From positions 248,001-312,000 of the forward strand of contig NZ_CP039934.1 in assembly GCF_009792295.1 (NCBI RefSeq): a stretch of 64,000 nt of DNA, written 5' to 3'. The notes under the pieces were generated by a model. It had not been told where the DNA came from. It searched no databases and was given only the letters and a program-made list of their open reading frames with translations. Positions 46,523-54,512 of the stretch are shown in pieces. Source of the stretch: Myroides fluvii. Its GTDB lineage: Bacteria; Bacteroidota; Bacteroidia; Flavobacteriales; Flavobacteriaceae. The number at the start of each line of letters is the position of its first letter. Position 1 is the stretch's first letter. The position numbers were made by a program, and so were the translations under genes.

Positions 46523-47293
46523 TTAATGAGATATAGATTTTAGAACAGTTCCATCTTCTTTTTGCATTTCTACTAATTGCCAATGACCTGATTTTCCTTT
46601 TTCTAAATAAACAGTAACAGGCATAGTTCCATTTTCTCCAATGACTTTTATTTCTAATAAAGCCTGCCCATATTCATTTTCAGTTATTATATTTCCAGAA
46701 GGAATCATACCATAACTGATTATAGTTCCTATTTCTGTTTTTACCTGTTCGTTTTTTTCAATTTCTTCTATCGCAGTTTTATAAGCATCTGAATTTTTTA
46801 TTGCACTTCCAACTACAAGAAACACAAATACAAAAAATAACATCACAACGCTTATTAAGGCCATAATACGTGAACCTTTTGAGGATGTAACAGGATTCTT
46901 TAACACAACCGCTTTTGCAACTATATCGCCTAATCTTTTCTTTTGCCCATTAGTAACCAATATAATAAACTCTATTGGCCATATAATAAGGAACAGATTA
47001 CGCAAAAAAAGTCTACCAAAAGAAGGAGCATTGCTAAGGTGATTTTCATCCCTAACCATAATTCCCATAATCCATTTACCTAAACTTATTCCTTGATAAC
47101 TGTCTTTTGCAAAATAGAGCATAAACCCCGGAATTAAGACAGAAGACAATATTGGGATGACTTGTTCTGGATCATTCCCGTTAATTAACGCTTCTCCAAA
47201 AAACAAAAATAAAATTGTAACTATTAAAAATGTTATTACAAAGTGATCGATTAAAAAAGCAACTATTCGCCTCTTTCTACTTGATTTCGCCAT
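46523..47293 (-). CDS. RDD family membrane protein
   Basis: About 256 residues from the ATG at 47291-47293 (an upstream in-frame ATG at 47335 is possible). The N-terminal SSRKRRIVAFLIDHFVITF is the RDD signature, followed by three membrane segments with YQGISLGKWIMGIMVRD, and a fourth near residue 155. The outside C-terminal domain has no known family. It pairs with the gene at 47307. Its place in a cassette slot suggests that it may act in immunity, but RDD proteins are widespread, so this is only a possibility. Confidence 0.75.
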   Translation of the reverse strand: MAKSSRKRRIVAFLIDHFVITFLIVTILFLFFGEALINGNDPEQVIPILSSVLIPGFMLYFAKDSYQGISLGKWIMGIMVRDENHLSNAPSFGRLFLRNLFLIIWPIEFIILVTNGQKKRLGDIVAKAVVLKNPVTSSKGSRIMALISVVMLFFVFVFLVVGSAIKNSDAYKTAIEEIEKNEQVKTEIGTIISYGMIPSGNIITENEYGQALLEIKVIGENGTMPVTVYLEKGKSGHWQLVEMQKEDGTVLKSISH

Positions 47294-47306
47294 CTTTTCT
47301 TTAATT

Positions 47307-47777
47307 TTATGGAAGAGCCTGAGTATTAAACTCATCTATAACCAGAATAGAAAATAATATTATACAATAAAAATTAACCTCTTTCTCACTATTAAATTCA
47401 AATGTAAAAGACGATTTCAATAATGTTAATTTATTACTGAATATACCTTGTTTTTGATTATTCACAATAAAATCTCCTTCAAACTTCCAAGCTCTAATCT
47501 TTTTTTTGAGTTCTATAATACTACCATCTACTTCTAAGCACAATCTTTTTCTCAAAAAACGTAAATTTACTATTTTTTCAAAATGTTGGCTTTTTATAAA
47601 ATATCTTTTATTATATCCAAACAAGTGTTTAATCTCTATCTCTATTAATTTTACATTACTACTATCCTTTATAGAAAATATGTCTTTAAACATTTTTTTT
47701 TGCGTTCTACTCGTATATAATAATTGATTCTGATAGTAAAAATCTGTATCACCATTCAAAGTTATCGCCGTATACAT
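47307..47777 (-). CDS. Hypothetical protein paired with the RDD gene
   Basis: 156 residues, strand-rich and basic, with a hydrophobic C-terminal segment (VNFYCIILFSILVIDEF). The repeated short strands (NVKLIEIEIKHLFGYNKRYF) faintly recall a tubby/LURP-one-like barrel; not certain. It lies 13 bp before the RDD gene and just after a decayed reading frame in repeat copy B. Confidence 0.5.
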   Translation of the reverse strand: MYTAITLNGDTDFYYQNQLLYTSRTQKKMFKDIFSIKDSSNVKLIEIEIKHLFGYNKRYFIKSQHFEKIVNLRFLRKRLCLEVDGSIIELKKKIRAWKFEGDFIVNNQKQGIFSNKLTLLKSSFTFEFNSEKEVNFYCIILFSILVIDEFNTQALP

Positions 47778-47802
47778 TATTTTCTTGTTTTACCTGTTAA
47801 AC

Positions 47803-48008
47803 CTATTTTAAGTGAGACATCGTTTCTAGTATAGCCTTAATACCTACACTTAGATCTAAAACAGGGTTATTACCTCCAGAAACAGTTCCTATTTTCCCTC
47901 CTAACCGGTTACCCCTTCACTGTTCATCCATTGTCTATTTTTACCATGCGTGTACTGTTTACTTGATGACTACAAATTTTTGCGATTATGCGTCCTAGCT
48001 ACCTTCAC
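47803..48008 (-). pseudogene. Decayed coding remnant in repeat copy B
   Basis: Same text as 34571-34797, including the internal TAG and the shift at GGGG, but ending LETMSHLK then stop. The small gene that follows (47307-47777) is different from the one behind copy A. Confidence 0.45.
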
Positions 48009-48177
48009 TAATGTTCTCCTTGCAATACTAAAAAAATAAAAATAACTGTACAACACCCCCCTTCCGTATTCTTCCTATTTTGGGATAAAAAAGGGAGTAA
48101 ATGTCCTTTTTTGTCCAGAATAAAAAAACACAAACAACTATTAATCAACTACATAAAAAAAACTCATTTACAGTTCC

Positions 48178-48246
48178 TTTTGGGTTTGTTCGGTGTTTGC
48201 TTTGTGTTTGCTTGGTTTTAGGGCCTTTTACCGAACAAACACAAAA
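48178..48246. repeat. Inverted repeat in copy B
   Basis: TTTTGGGTTTGTTCGGT against ACCGAACAAACACAAAA, one mismatch, same 35-bp spacing as in copy A. Confidence 0.7.
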
Positions 48247-48289
48247 CGAACACAAAACGAAGATAAAACAAACCTATAAGGAAGATTTA

Positions 48290-48386
48290 ATGGATCATAA
48301 AAAGATTCTCAATAACCACAAGGGTTTACAGGGGGGTTAGTGATGGATTGAGCAACATAATACTCACTCTTTTGGAAAAGAAATAA
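48290..48386 (+). other. Conserved tiny reading frame with frameshift site, copy B
   Basis: MDHKKILNNHKGLQGG then TAG, with six G and two T where copy A has seven G and one T, so the length is unchanged. The +1 frame continues SDGLSNIILTLLEKK and ends at TAA (48384-48386). Confidence 0.4.
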
Positions 48387-48780
48387 AAAGTTCTACACTA
48401 AATCCCACTAGTACTACTAATGATCCAAGTAGTGAGTTCTCTGTGAACGTTGAAAAAAGTGAGGGAGGGATGCTTTTTTGTATTTTTTATTTTTCACCCA
48501 ACATGTCACCCCGACGAAGGAGGGGTCGCATCCAGTGCTCACATCATACTGTAAATCGTGAACAGTGAATGGAAAATGTATAGCGCTGAGATTGTCTTTT
48601 TATCTCACTGAGTTAATATTTTTTTGGTATTCGATGAATCTGCGCTGCGCTACGATGTATCCTTCGTCGAAATGACATACTGGGTAAGATTAACTATATT
48701 ACCCCGATAGCGCGAATTTGCAATCCGTGCCTTTCTACACCTCAACCTCATATATACTATCTCCAGCCTTACAAACTAAA

Positions 48781-48828
48781 CACGAGGATTCAACCGAACG
48801 AAACGAAGTTAAGTCTGTACGATTGGGT
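48781..48828. repeat. REP-like element j
   Basis: CACGAGGATTCAACCGAACG, AAACGAAGTTAAGTC, TACGATTGGG. A short inverted form lies at 48702-48730 (GCGCGAATTTGCAATCCGTGCC). No gene lies between 48387 and 48860. Confidence 0.6.
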
Positions 48829-48860
48829 TAAGAAACAGATATTAACGTAAAATACATTTA

Positions 48861-49244
48861 TTAACTTTTTTTATTCTTCTCATCTTCAATTACTTTTTCA
48901 TATAATGGTGCTATTTCCAATATAATCTTTTCTCCATTTCGAAAAACTTGTATCAATGAATCTCCTGTCATCTTACTAATAGAATCTCCTACTTGCACTT
49001 TACCCCAAAAATAAGGATGAATTCCTCTATTTCCCCCATTCCTAAATATTATCATTGTACTATTATGATTTTCTTTATCCACATATTTTCCATCTATGTT
49101 TCCTTGATAACTATCAATTATCTCTCTGTGATAGTTTTCTTGCAATACAGACAAAACATTTTTTTTACTAATCACTAAATAAATTGTAAAAACAAAAAAT
49201 CCAACCATTAATACAAATAACACTATTTTTTTATTTTCCTCCAT
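48861..49244 (-). CDS. Hypothetical membrane-anchored protein, right island edge
   Basis: 127 residues with one N-terminal membrane segment (residues 7-25) and an outside domain (DSYQGNIDGKYVDKENHN, IFRNGGNRGIHPYFWGKVQV). No family is recognised. REP-like copies lie on both sides, as around the other immunity candidates, so an orphan immunity protein is possible. Confidence 0.5.
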   Translation of the reverse strand: MEENKKIVLFVLMVGFFVFTIYLVISKKNVLSVLQENYHREIIDSYQGNIDGKYVDKENHNSTMIIFRNGGNRGIHPYFWGKVQVGDSISKMTGDSLIQVFRNGEKIILEIAPLYEKVIEDEKNKKS

Positions 49245-49668
49245 AATTAATTATTATAATTTCCAGACCCAAGTTTTAGAAGAGCTACCCCCGATGGCAC
49301 GGATTTGAAATCCGTGCCTTTGTCTACCTCATAAACTTCCAATGGCGCGAATGTAAGGTGCAAATCCTCGCCATCGAGATATAAAAGTAATTGATTTTTA
49401 GGTAGTAAAAACGAGGAGCAACAAAAGAACCTCAACACAAATTTAAGTTTTGGAAGAACTAGAATAAAATTCAGTTCGACCTAATTAAAATTACAGATTT
49501 TCATCTTATTCGTTGCTATTTAATAAACATATGGGCCTTGTCAAACAAGAATTCAATCTCCCCAGAAATAGTGAATTTCAGCCTTCCCTTGCATTTTTCT
49601 ACTTTCAGCATTGTTTTTTTCCTCACTTTTGCGTCCTCAATTAACGATATTGAATAATAGAACACCGT
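49245..49668. other. Intergenic stretch with a perfect REP-like palindrome
   Basis: 424 bp without a supported gene. At 49296-49318 lies GGCACGGATTT-G-AAATCCGTGCC, an 11-bp perfect inverted repeat around one base: the outer arms of the island's REP-like element joined directly. A related GGTGCAAATCCTCGCCATCG follows at 49357-49376. The rest is AT-rich and should contain the promoter of the next gene. Confidence 0.6.
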
Positions 49669-50844
49669 ATGAAAACACTCGTTCAAGCCTTGCTAATCTG
49701 CTGTTCCTTACAAGCCGTAGCACAATCGCCAACCTTATACACCAACAAGCCCACAGAAGCCTACAAAGACAAAGCGGCGACGCAAAAAGCGGGAATCTTT
49801 ATTTCCAATGCGCATCTTTCTTCCTATGAGAAGATCAATAAGCGCTTGGTGCAAATTGACCGCGATTATGAAAATCCCCTCTACATTGTGGATACTCAAA
49901 ACCTAAAAGAATACTATACGGAAGATTCACCCGAAGCACCAGCTCCCATCATCGAAATGGATGAATACTACGGATCGCCTCACCTTTTTACTACCGTAGC
50001 GGGACTAAAAGTACGCGAATATCCAAGCAGCACTGCTAGTGTATTGGGCACGGTATTAATCGGAACGGCAGTGCCTATCGAGTTTTACCCCTATGACAAA
50101 AATGCTTGGGTACCGATTTCATATAAAGAAGGGTATGGCTATGTTGCTGTACAGTATTTAGGAGAACGCCCTGTGATGAGTGAGTTGATTCAAGCGTATA
50201 AAACAACCACAGAAGTTAGCGAACAACGCAAATACGCCGAGCGCATCTTAGAATTGGGATGGAACAGCGAGGATGCGGTAACGCAAAAAGCCATTCAACT
50301 TTATATCGATTTTGCGACTAAACAGGATGAAACAGAAAAAGTAGAGCTGTTGAAAATGCAATTGGAAGTATTGAAAGCCATGCCTAAACTAGGCGACTCC
50401 TCCAAAGTGAATAAAATGATTAAGAAAAAACAATTTGGTTTTGCGCTAAATGGAAAGGTTGAACCCATGAACGGTTTTGACCTCGATTGGATTCATACCT
50501 ATTTAGGATACCCCATTGATGAATCGGCCAATTTAGAAGATTGTGCCTTGGGAGATTACGAAGGGAATTCCTTCTTTAACTCGGCTGAATTTATCACACA
50601 CGATCTCGATCACACCTATAAAGCGAGAAAAATGGATATGATCAATAAAAATGGCTTTATCCTTGACAATCACTTAGTAGAGCAATATACAACGGAAACG
50701 ATGTTCTTGAAACTAGCTAAGGGATTAATCACCACAATCGATCCTGTAGAACATACGTATTACATTGCAGTGGAAGATGTTCTCTACAGTTTTGAGTTCT
50801 ACAATAATGAATTATTGCGAGTAGAATTGATTTATTACTGCTAA
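49669..50844 (+). CDS. SH3-domain exported protein
   Basis: 391 residues. Signal peptide at residues 1-19 (MKTLVQALLICCSLQAVAQ). A bacterial SH3 domain spans about residues 105-165 (TVAGLKVREYPSSTASVLG, AWVPISYKEGYGYVAVQYLG). The rest has no recognised domain. Bacterial SH3 domains often bind cell-wall peptides, but the role is unknown. It is the first core gene right of the island and reads toward panB. Confidence 0.7.
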   Translation: MKTLVQALLICCSLQAVAQSPTLYTNKPTEAYKDKAATQKAGIFISNAHLSSYEKINKRLVQIDRDYENPLYIVDTQNLKEYYTEDSPEAPAPIIEMDEYYGSPHLFTTVAGLKVREYPSSTASVLGTVLIGTAVPIEFYPYDKNAWVPISYKEGYGYVAVQYLGERPVMSELIQAYKTTTEVSEQRKYAERILELGWNSEDAVTQKAIQLYIDFATKQDETEKVELLKMQLEVLKAMPKLGDSSKVNKMIKKKQFGFALNGKVEPMNGFDLDWIHTYLGYPIDESANLEDCALGDYEGNSFFNSAEFITHDLDHTYKARKMDMINKNGFILDNHLVEQYTTETMFLKLAKGLITTIDPVEHTYYIAVEDVLYSFEFYNNELLRVELIYYC

Positions 50845-50902
50845 TTTTTTTATTTCAAGTCTTTTTACTCTACTTTTACAAGGAATTACAAAATAAACAA
50901 CA

Positions 50903-51721
50903 ATGTCAGTAGCAAAGAAAGATTATAAAAAAGTGACCACAAAGTCGCTGATTGATATGAAAGCCAATGGAGAAAAAATATCAATGCTTACTTGTTATGA
51001 TTACTCGATGGCCAAAGTGTTAGAAGCTGGTGGAGTGGATGTAATGTTGGTTGGAGATTCTGCTAGTAATGTTATGGCAGGACACGAAACGACTCTACCT
51101 ATCACATTAGACCAGATGATATATCACGCACAATCGGTAGTACGTGGTGCAGATCGCGCTTTAATTGTAGTTGATTTACCTTTCGGTTCTTACCAATCTG
51201 ACCCAAAAGAAGCGTTGCGTTCTTCTATTCGAATCATGAAAGAAAGTGGAGCTCATGCCGTAAAAATGGAAGGTGGTATCGAAATCAAAGAAGGGATCAA
51301 ACGCATTTTAGATGCGGGAATTCCCGTAATGGGACATTTGGGTTTAACACCACAATCGATTTATAAATTTGGAACTTATACCGTAAGAGCCAAAGAAGAC
51401 GAAGAAGCAGAACAATTGATGAAAGACGCTAAAATGTTAGAAGAAATTGGATGTTTTGCCGTTGTATTAGAAAAAATTCCAGCTTCACTAGCGAAAAAAG
51501 TAGCCGAGAGCATTTCAATTCCCGTAATCGGAATTGGTGCGGGTAATGGCGTAGATGGACAAGTATTGGTTATCCACGATATGATTGGGTTAACCCATGA
51601 ATTCAACCCGAAATTCTTACGTCGTTATTTAAATATTTTCGATCAGATGAAAGAGGCTGTTGCACAATATGTTGACGATGTAAAAGCAGTGGATTTCCCC
51701 AATGAAAACGAACAGTATTAA
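50903..51721 (+). CDS. panB: 3-methyl-2-oxobutanoate hydroxymethyltransferase
   Basis: A 272-residue PanB. Motifs: [58 protein letters not shown] near residue 112, and [20 protein letters not shown]. It transfers a hydroxymethyl group from methylene-tetrahydrofolate to 2-oxoisovalerate in pantothenate synthesis. It is 77 bp before the pseudouridine synthase gene, with a terminator between. Confidence 0.96.
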   Translation: MSVAKKDYKKVTTKSLIDMKANGEKISMLTCYDYSMAKVLEAGGVDVMLVGDSASNVMAGHETTLPITLDQMIYHAQSVVRGADRALIVVDLPFGSYQSDPKEALRSSIRIMKESGAHAVKMEGGIEIKEGIKRILDAGIPVMGHLGLTPQSIYKFGTYTVRAKEDEEAEQLMKDAKMLEEIGCFAVVLEKIPASLAKKVAESISIPVIGIGAGNGVDGQVLVIHDMIGLTHEFNPKFLRRYLNIFDQMKEAVAQYVDDVKAVDFPNENEQY

Positions 51722-51747
51722 ACTGTTTTTTCACAAAATATACCTTC

Positions 51748-51783
51748 AAAAATATCCTTTTAGATTTAAAAGGATATTTTTGT
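51748..51783 (+). terminator. panB terminator
   Basis: Perfect 14-bp stem AAAAATATCCTTTT and complement with a 6-base loop and T run. It ends only 15 bp before the next ATG. Confidence 0.8.
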
Positions 51784-51798
51784 TTTAAAATTCATCGT

Positions 51799-52494
51799 AT
51801 GAAAGTTGTTTCTACTCCAGATAATTTACAAATCTTACACGAAGACAATCACCTTATTGTCATCAATAAACGCGTAGGCGATTTGGTTCAAGGCGATCAA
51901 ACGGGTGATATACCCTTGAGTGAGATTATTAAACTTTATCTAAAATACAAATACAACAAACCAGGAGAGGCTTACTTGGGCGTAGTCCATCGTTTGGATC
52001 GTCCTACATCTGGAATTGTAGTATTTGCAAAAACATCTAAGGCGCTAACGCGCTTGAATGAATCATTCAAAAATAGAGAAACCAAGAAAACCTATTGGGC
52101 GGTGGTAAAAGATGCTCCACCTAAAGTAGAAGATACTTTAGAGCACTTTTTGGTGAGAAACCCAAAGAACAACACCTCTAAAGCACACAATAAAGAAGTT
52201 CCCAATAGCAAAAAAGCAAAATTAAGCTATCGCATGTTCCATCAATTGAAAACGTATTCCGCTTTGGAAATTGATCTACACACGGGACGTCATCACCAAA
52301 TTCGCTGTCAATTAGCCGCCGTCGGTTGCCCAATTAAAGGGGATCTGAAATACGGCGCCGATCGCAGTAATCCCGATGGAGGTATTCACCTACACGCGAG
52401 ATCCTTGACGTTTACACATCCTGTAACAAAAGAGATTTTGACGATTGTAGCACCTCCCCCTGAAGATGTGATTTGGGATGCAGTTAACAGTTAA
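51799..52494 (+). CDS. RluA family pseudouridine synthase
   Basis: A 231-residue synthase without an S4 domain. The catalytic Asp is in VVHRLDRPTSGIVVFAKT near residue 76; LHTGRHHQIRCQLAAVGCP follows near residue 155. It isomerises uridine in rRNA or tRNA; the site cannot be told. Its last codons (GCA GTT AAC AGT TAA) are part of the heptamer array that follows, so repeat growth reaches into the coding end. Confidence 0.88.
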   Translation: MKVVSTPDNLQILHEDNHLIVINKRVGDLVQGDQTGDIPLSEIIKLYLKYKYNKPGEAYLGVVHRLDRPTSGIVVFAKTSKALTRLNESFKNRETKKTYWAVVKDAPPKVEDTLEHFLVRNPKNNTSKAHNKEVPNSKKAKLSYRMFHQLKTYSALEIDLHTGRHHQIRCQLAAVGCPIKGDLKYGADRSNPDGGIHLHARSLTFTHPVTKEILTIVAPPPEDVIWDAVNS

Positions 52495-52518
52495 CAGGGA
52501 ACGGTTAACGGTTAACAG
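52484..52518. repeat. Heptanucleotide array at the pseudouridine synthase stop
   Basis: About five units of AGTTAAC/GGTTAAC overlapping the stop codon. Same family as the array behind sdaA. Confidence 0.8.
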
Positions 52519-52540
52519 AAGAATATCGATAAAAGATAGG

Positions 52541-52568
52541 CCATTCCTTTGTAGGGATGGTTTTTTTG
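52541..52568 (+). terminator. Terminator of the pseudouridine synthase gene
   Basis: CCATTCC-TTTGTA-GGGATGG then T run; near-copy of the sdaA terminator. Confidence 0.8.
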
Positions 52569-52597
52569 TTTTGCTTTTTTGTAAGGCGCTTTTTTGT

Positions 52598-52950
52598 TTT
52601 TTTGTGGAAACTCTCAATATTTAGAAGATTTTATTTTATTGTTGGTTGCTTTTTTGTTGGTTGCTTTTTTGTGGAAATTCTCAATACTTAAAAGATTTTA
52701 TTTTATTGTTGGTTGCTTTTTTGTTAGTTGCTTTTTTGTGGAAACTCTCAATATTTAGAAGATTCTATTTTATTGTTGGTTGCTTTTTTGTTAGTTGCTT
52801 TTTTGTGGAAATTCTCAATATTTAGAAGATTTTATTTTATTGTTGGTTGCTTTTTTGTGGAAATTCTCAATATTTAAAAGATTTTATTTTATTGTTGGTT
52901 GCTTTTTTGTTGGTTGCTTTTTTGTGGAAATTCTCAATATTTAAAAATTT
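52598..52950. repeat. 67-bp tandem repeat, about five copies
   Basis: Copies begin GTGGAAA at 52604, 52671, 52738, 52805, 52857 and 52924: four steps of 67 bp and one of 52 bp, where one internal 15-bp GTTGGTTGCTTTTTT subunit is missing. Each has CTCAATATTTAGAAGATT-like text. No gene. Confidence 0.85.
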
Positions 52951-53007
52951 TCTCTTTTCCTCTTTCTTCTCTCCAATTCCCACCTTCTGTTGAGGGGAAT
53001 GACAGTG

Positions 53008-53048
53008 TTGATGGTTGATGGTTGATAGTTGATGGTTGATGGTTGATG
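53008..53048. repeat. Heptanucleotide array (GTTGATG)
   Basis: Six units of GTTGATG with one GTTGATA, in the gap between convergent genes. Confidence 0.8.
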
Positions 53049-53085
53049 CATCTCTTATCGAAAGTGCTGACAAAAAAGCATGTTC

Positions 53086-53835
53086 TCAATCATCAGTAAG
53101 ATATACATATCCCAATACAGAAAAATTAGACGTGTTCAATTTTCCTTCGAATGTCCAATTGACATTATCTCCCGATACGCTATTGATCCAATTAAAATTG
53201 CCAGAATAAAAACCGGACATAGAAGATAGTACAAGTAAGGAAGGATTGTTTGCTGAACCTTGAGGACTCGTTCCTGTACTGCATAAAAGGGTAGCTGAAA
53301 TACTGTTTGTGGGACCATTTATATTGATTAGTGCATTGATGTGGTCTTTGCCTATAAAATGTTCGGGAGAAGAAGCCTCTCCTATTCTATAAAAAAAGAT
53401 ATTGCCAATTTCAGCCAGCGTTTGTAATTTGGTAGAAGTGGGAGCAACATTCTTTTTTAAAATGCGGATTCCGTCCGTATTCATTTCTTTGAAGTAGCAA
53501 TCGCTATTCGTATTCATCTCAACATAGGAAGCTCCGTTTCTAATCTCATTTTTCAAAAATGCATTTAAATGGTTTATTTCGCTTTTAAACCTATTTAAAT
53601 GCTCCTCTGAAACTTTGTCTAATTGATTAATCATACTAGTCGGAATCAGCTTCAAAAAGTCATTTTTAGCATTTAGATTCAAATAATAGGCTAGATTTTG
53701 TTTATCAATGGCCACAAAGTTTTGTAATATTCTTGAATCTTCAGCATAATTTCTAACTTCTACTGTGTCCTCTTTTTGACAGCCCAAACTTAATAGCAAT
53801 AGGCTCAACATCATTGTTTGTACTAAATTTCTCAT
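53086..53835 (-). CDS. Hypothetical lipoprotein
   Basis: 249 residues with a signal peptide and lipobox (LLLLSLGC, Cys19). The first half is helical with few clear motifs; the C-terminal half contains INGPTNSISATLLCSTGTSP and ends in a strand-rich NFSVLGYVYLTDD. No family is recognised. It is convergent with the pseudouridine synthase gene and stands alone. Confidence 0.6.
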   Translation of the reverse strand: MRNLVQTMMLSLLLLSLGCQKEDTVEVRNYAEDSRILQNFVAIDKQNLAYYLNLNAKNDFLKLIPTSMINQLDKVSEEHLNRFKSEINHLNAFLKNEIRNGASYVEMNTNSDCYFKEMNTDGIRILKKNVAPTSTKLQTLAEIGNIFFYRIGEASSPEHFIGKDHINALININGPTNSISATLLCSTGTSPQGSANNPSLLVLSSMSGFYSGNFNWINSVSGDNVNWTFEGKLNTSNFSVLGYVYLTDD

Positions 53836-54512
53836 GGTCTTTGTTTTTTAAATTAAAAGAATAGAATAACGAATGTAGATGTATACATTTAAAATAACAA
53901 TCAGGGTTTTGTATATAATTAAAATAATAAAAGTTGTTATTTATTGAAGTTAATTTAAAAGTACTGGTAAATATATGAATTAAATCTAAATAATAAATGG
54001 ATTTGTTTTGTTTTTTATTGTGGTGTCTGTTGTTTGGTGAGATTTTCTGAATAATCAAATTGTTCTCTAATCGAAAGCTTTGAATAACGGGCGCTGAGTG
54101 ACGAATGCGACCTATCTCACCTATTTTATATTTGTTTTAGTGTTCGATGAATAGATCTCACCTTATTTTATATTTGTTTTAGTGTTCGATGAATATATCT
54201 CACCTTATTTTATATTTGTTTTAGTGTTCGATGAATCTTCACTGCGTTACGATTTTCACTGCGTTACGATTTTCACTGCGTTACGATTTTCACTACGTTT
54301 CAATTTTCACTACGCTCCGATTTCTCCTTCGTCGAGGGACATGACGGGGGGTAAAATTGTAAGATTTCTCATCTAAAAAGTAAATCTTACAAAAAAGCAA
54401 ACCAACGAAAAAACAAAAAAGCAAAAAAATAATATAACCTTTTCCGAAAATTATATAACCTTTTATTCCTACAAAAAGGCGAACTTAGGATGTTCAAAAA
54501 ACACCTAATCGC
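53836..54512. repeat. Intergenic stretch with 42-bp and 17-bp tandem repeats
   Basis: Two and a half copies of a 42-bp unit (starts at 54122, 54164, 54206; contains TTCGATGAATATATCTCACC) run into five copies of the 17-bp unit TTCACTGCGTTACGATT (54236-54318). The same pair of units is found at 35391-35532. Upstream of 54100 nothing beyond AT-rich DNA was seen. Confidence 0.75.

Larger units (their letters stand above)
47798..48621. repeat. Island-flanking direct repeat, copy B
   Basis: Direct copy of 34588-35391. Differences are point changes plus a short duplication (CACAAAACGAA) after the inverted repeat. Copy B carries the same decayed frame, inverted repeat and tiny reading frame. It forms the right border of the RHS array. 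Confidence 0.85.

Noticed and set aside
48101..48340. 79-codon plus-strand frame in repeat copy B
   Set aside because: Its upstream part crosses the inverted repeat and is not kept as an equivalent open frame in copy A; only the MDHKKIL part is conserved.
49247..49438. 63-codon minus-strand frame before the edge gene
   Set aside because: It runs through the perfect REP-like palindrome at 49296-49318, so its sequence is explained by the repeat.
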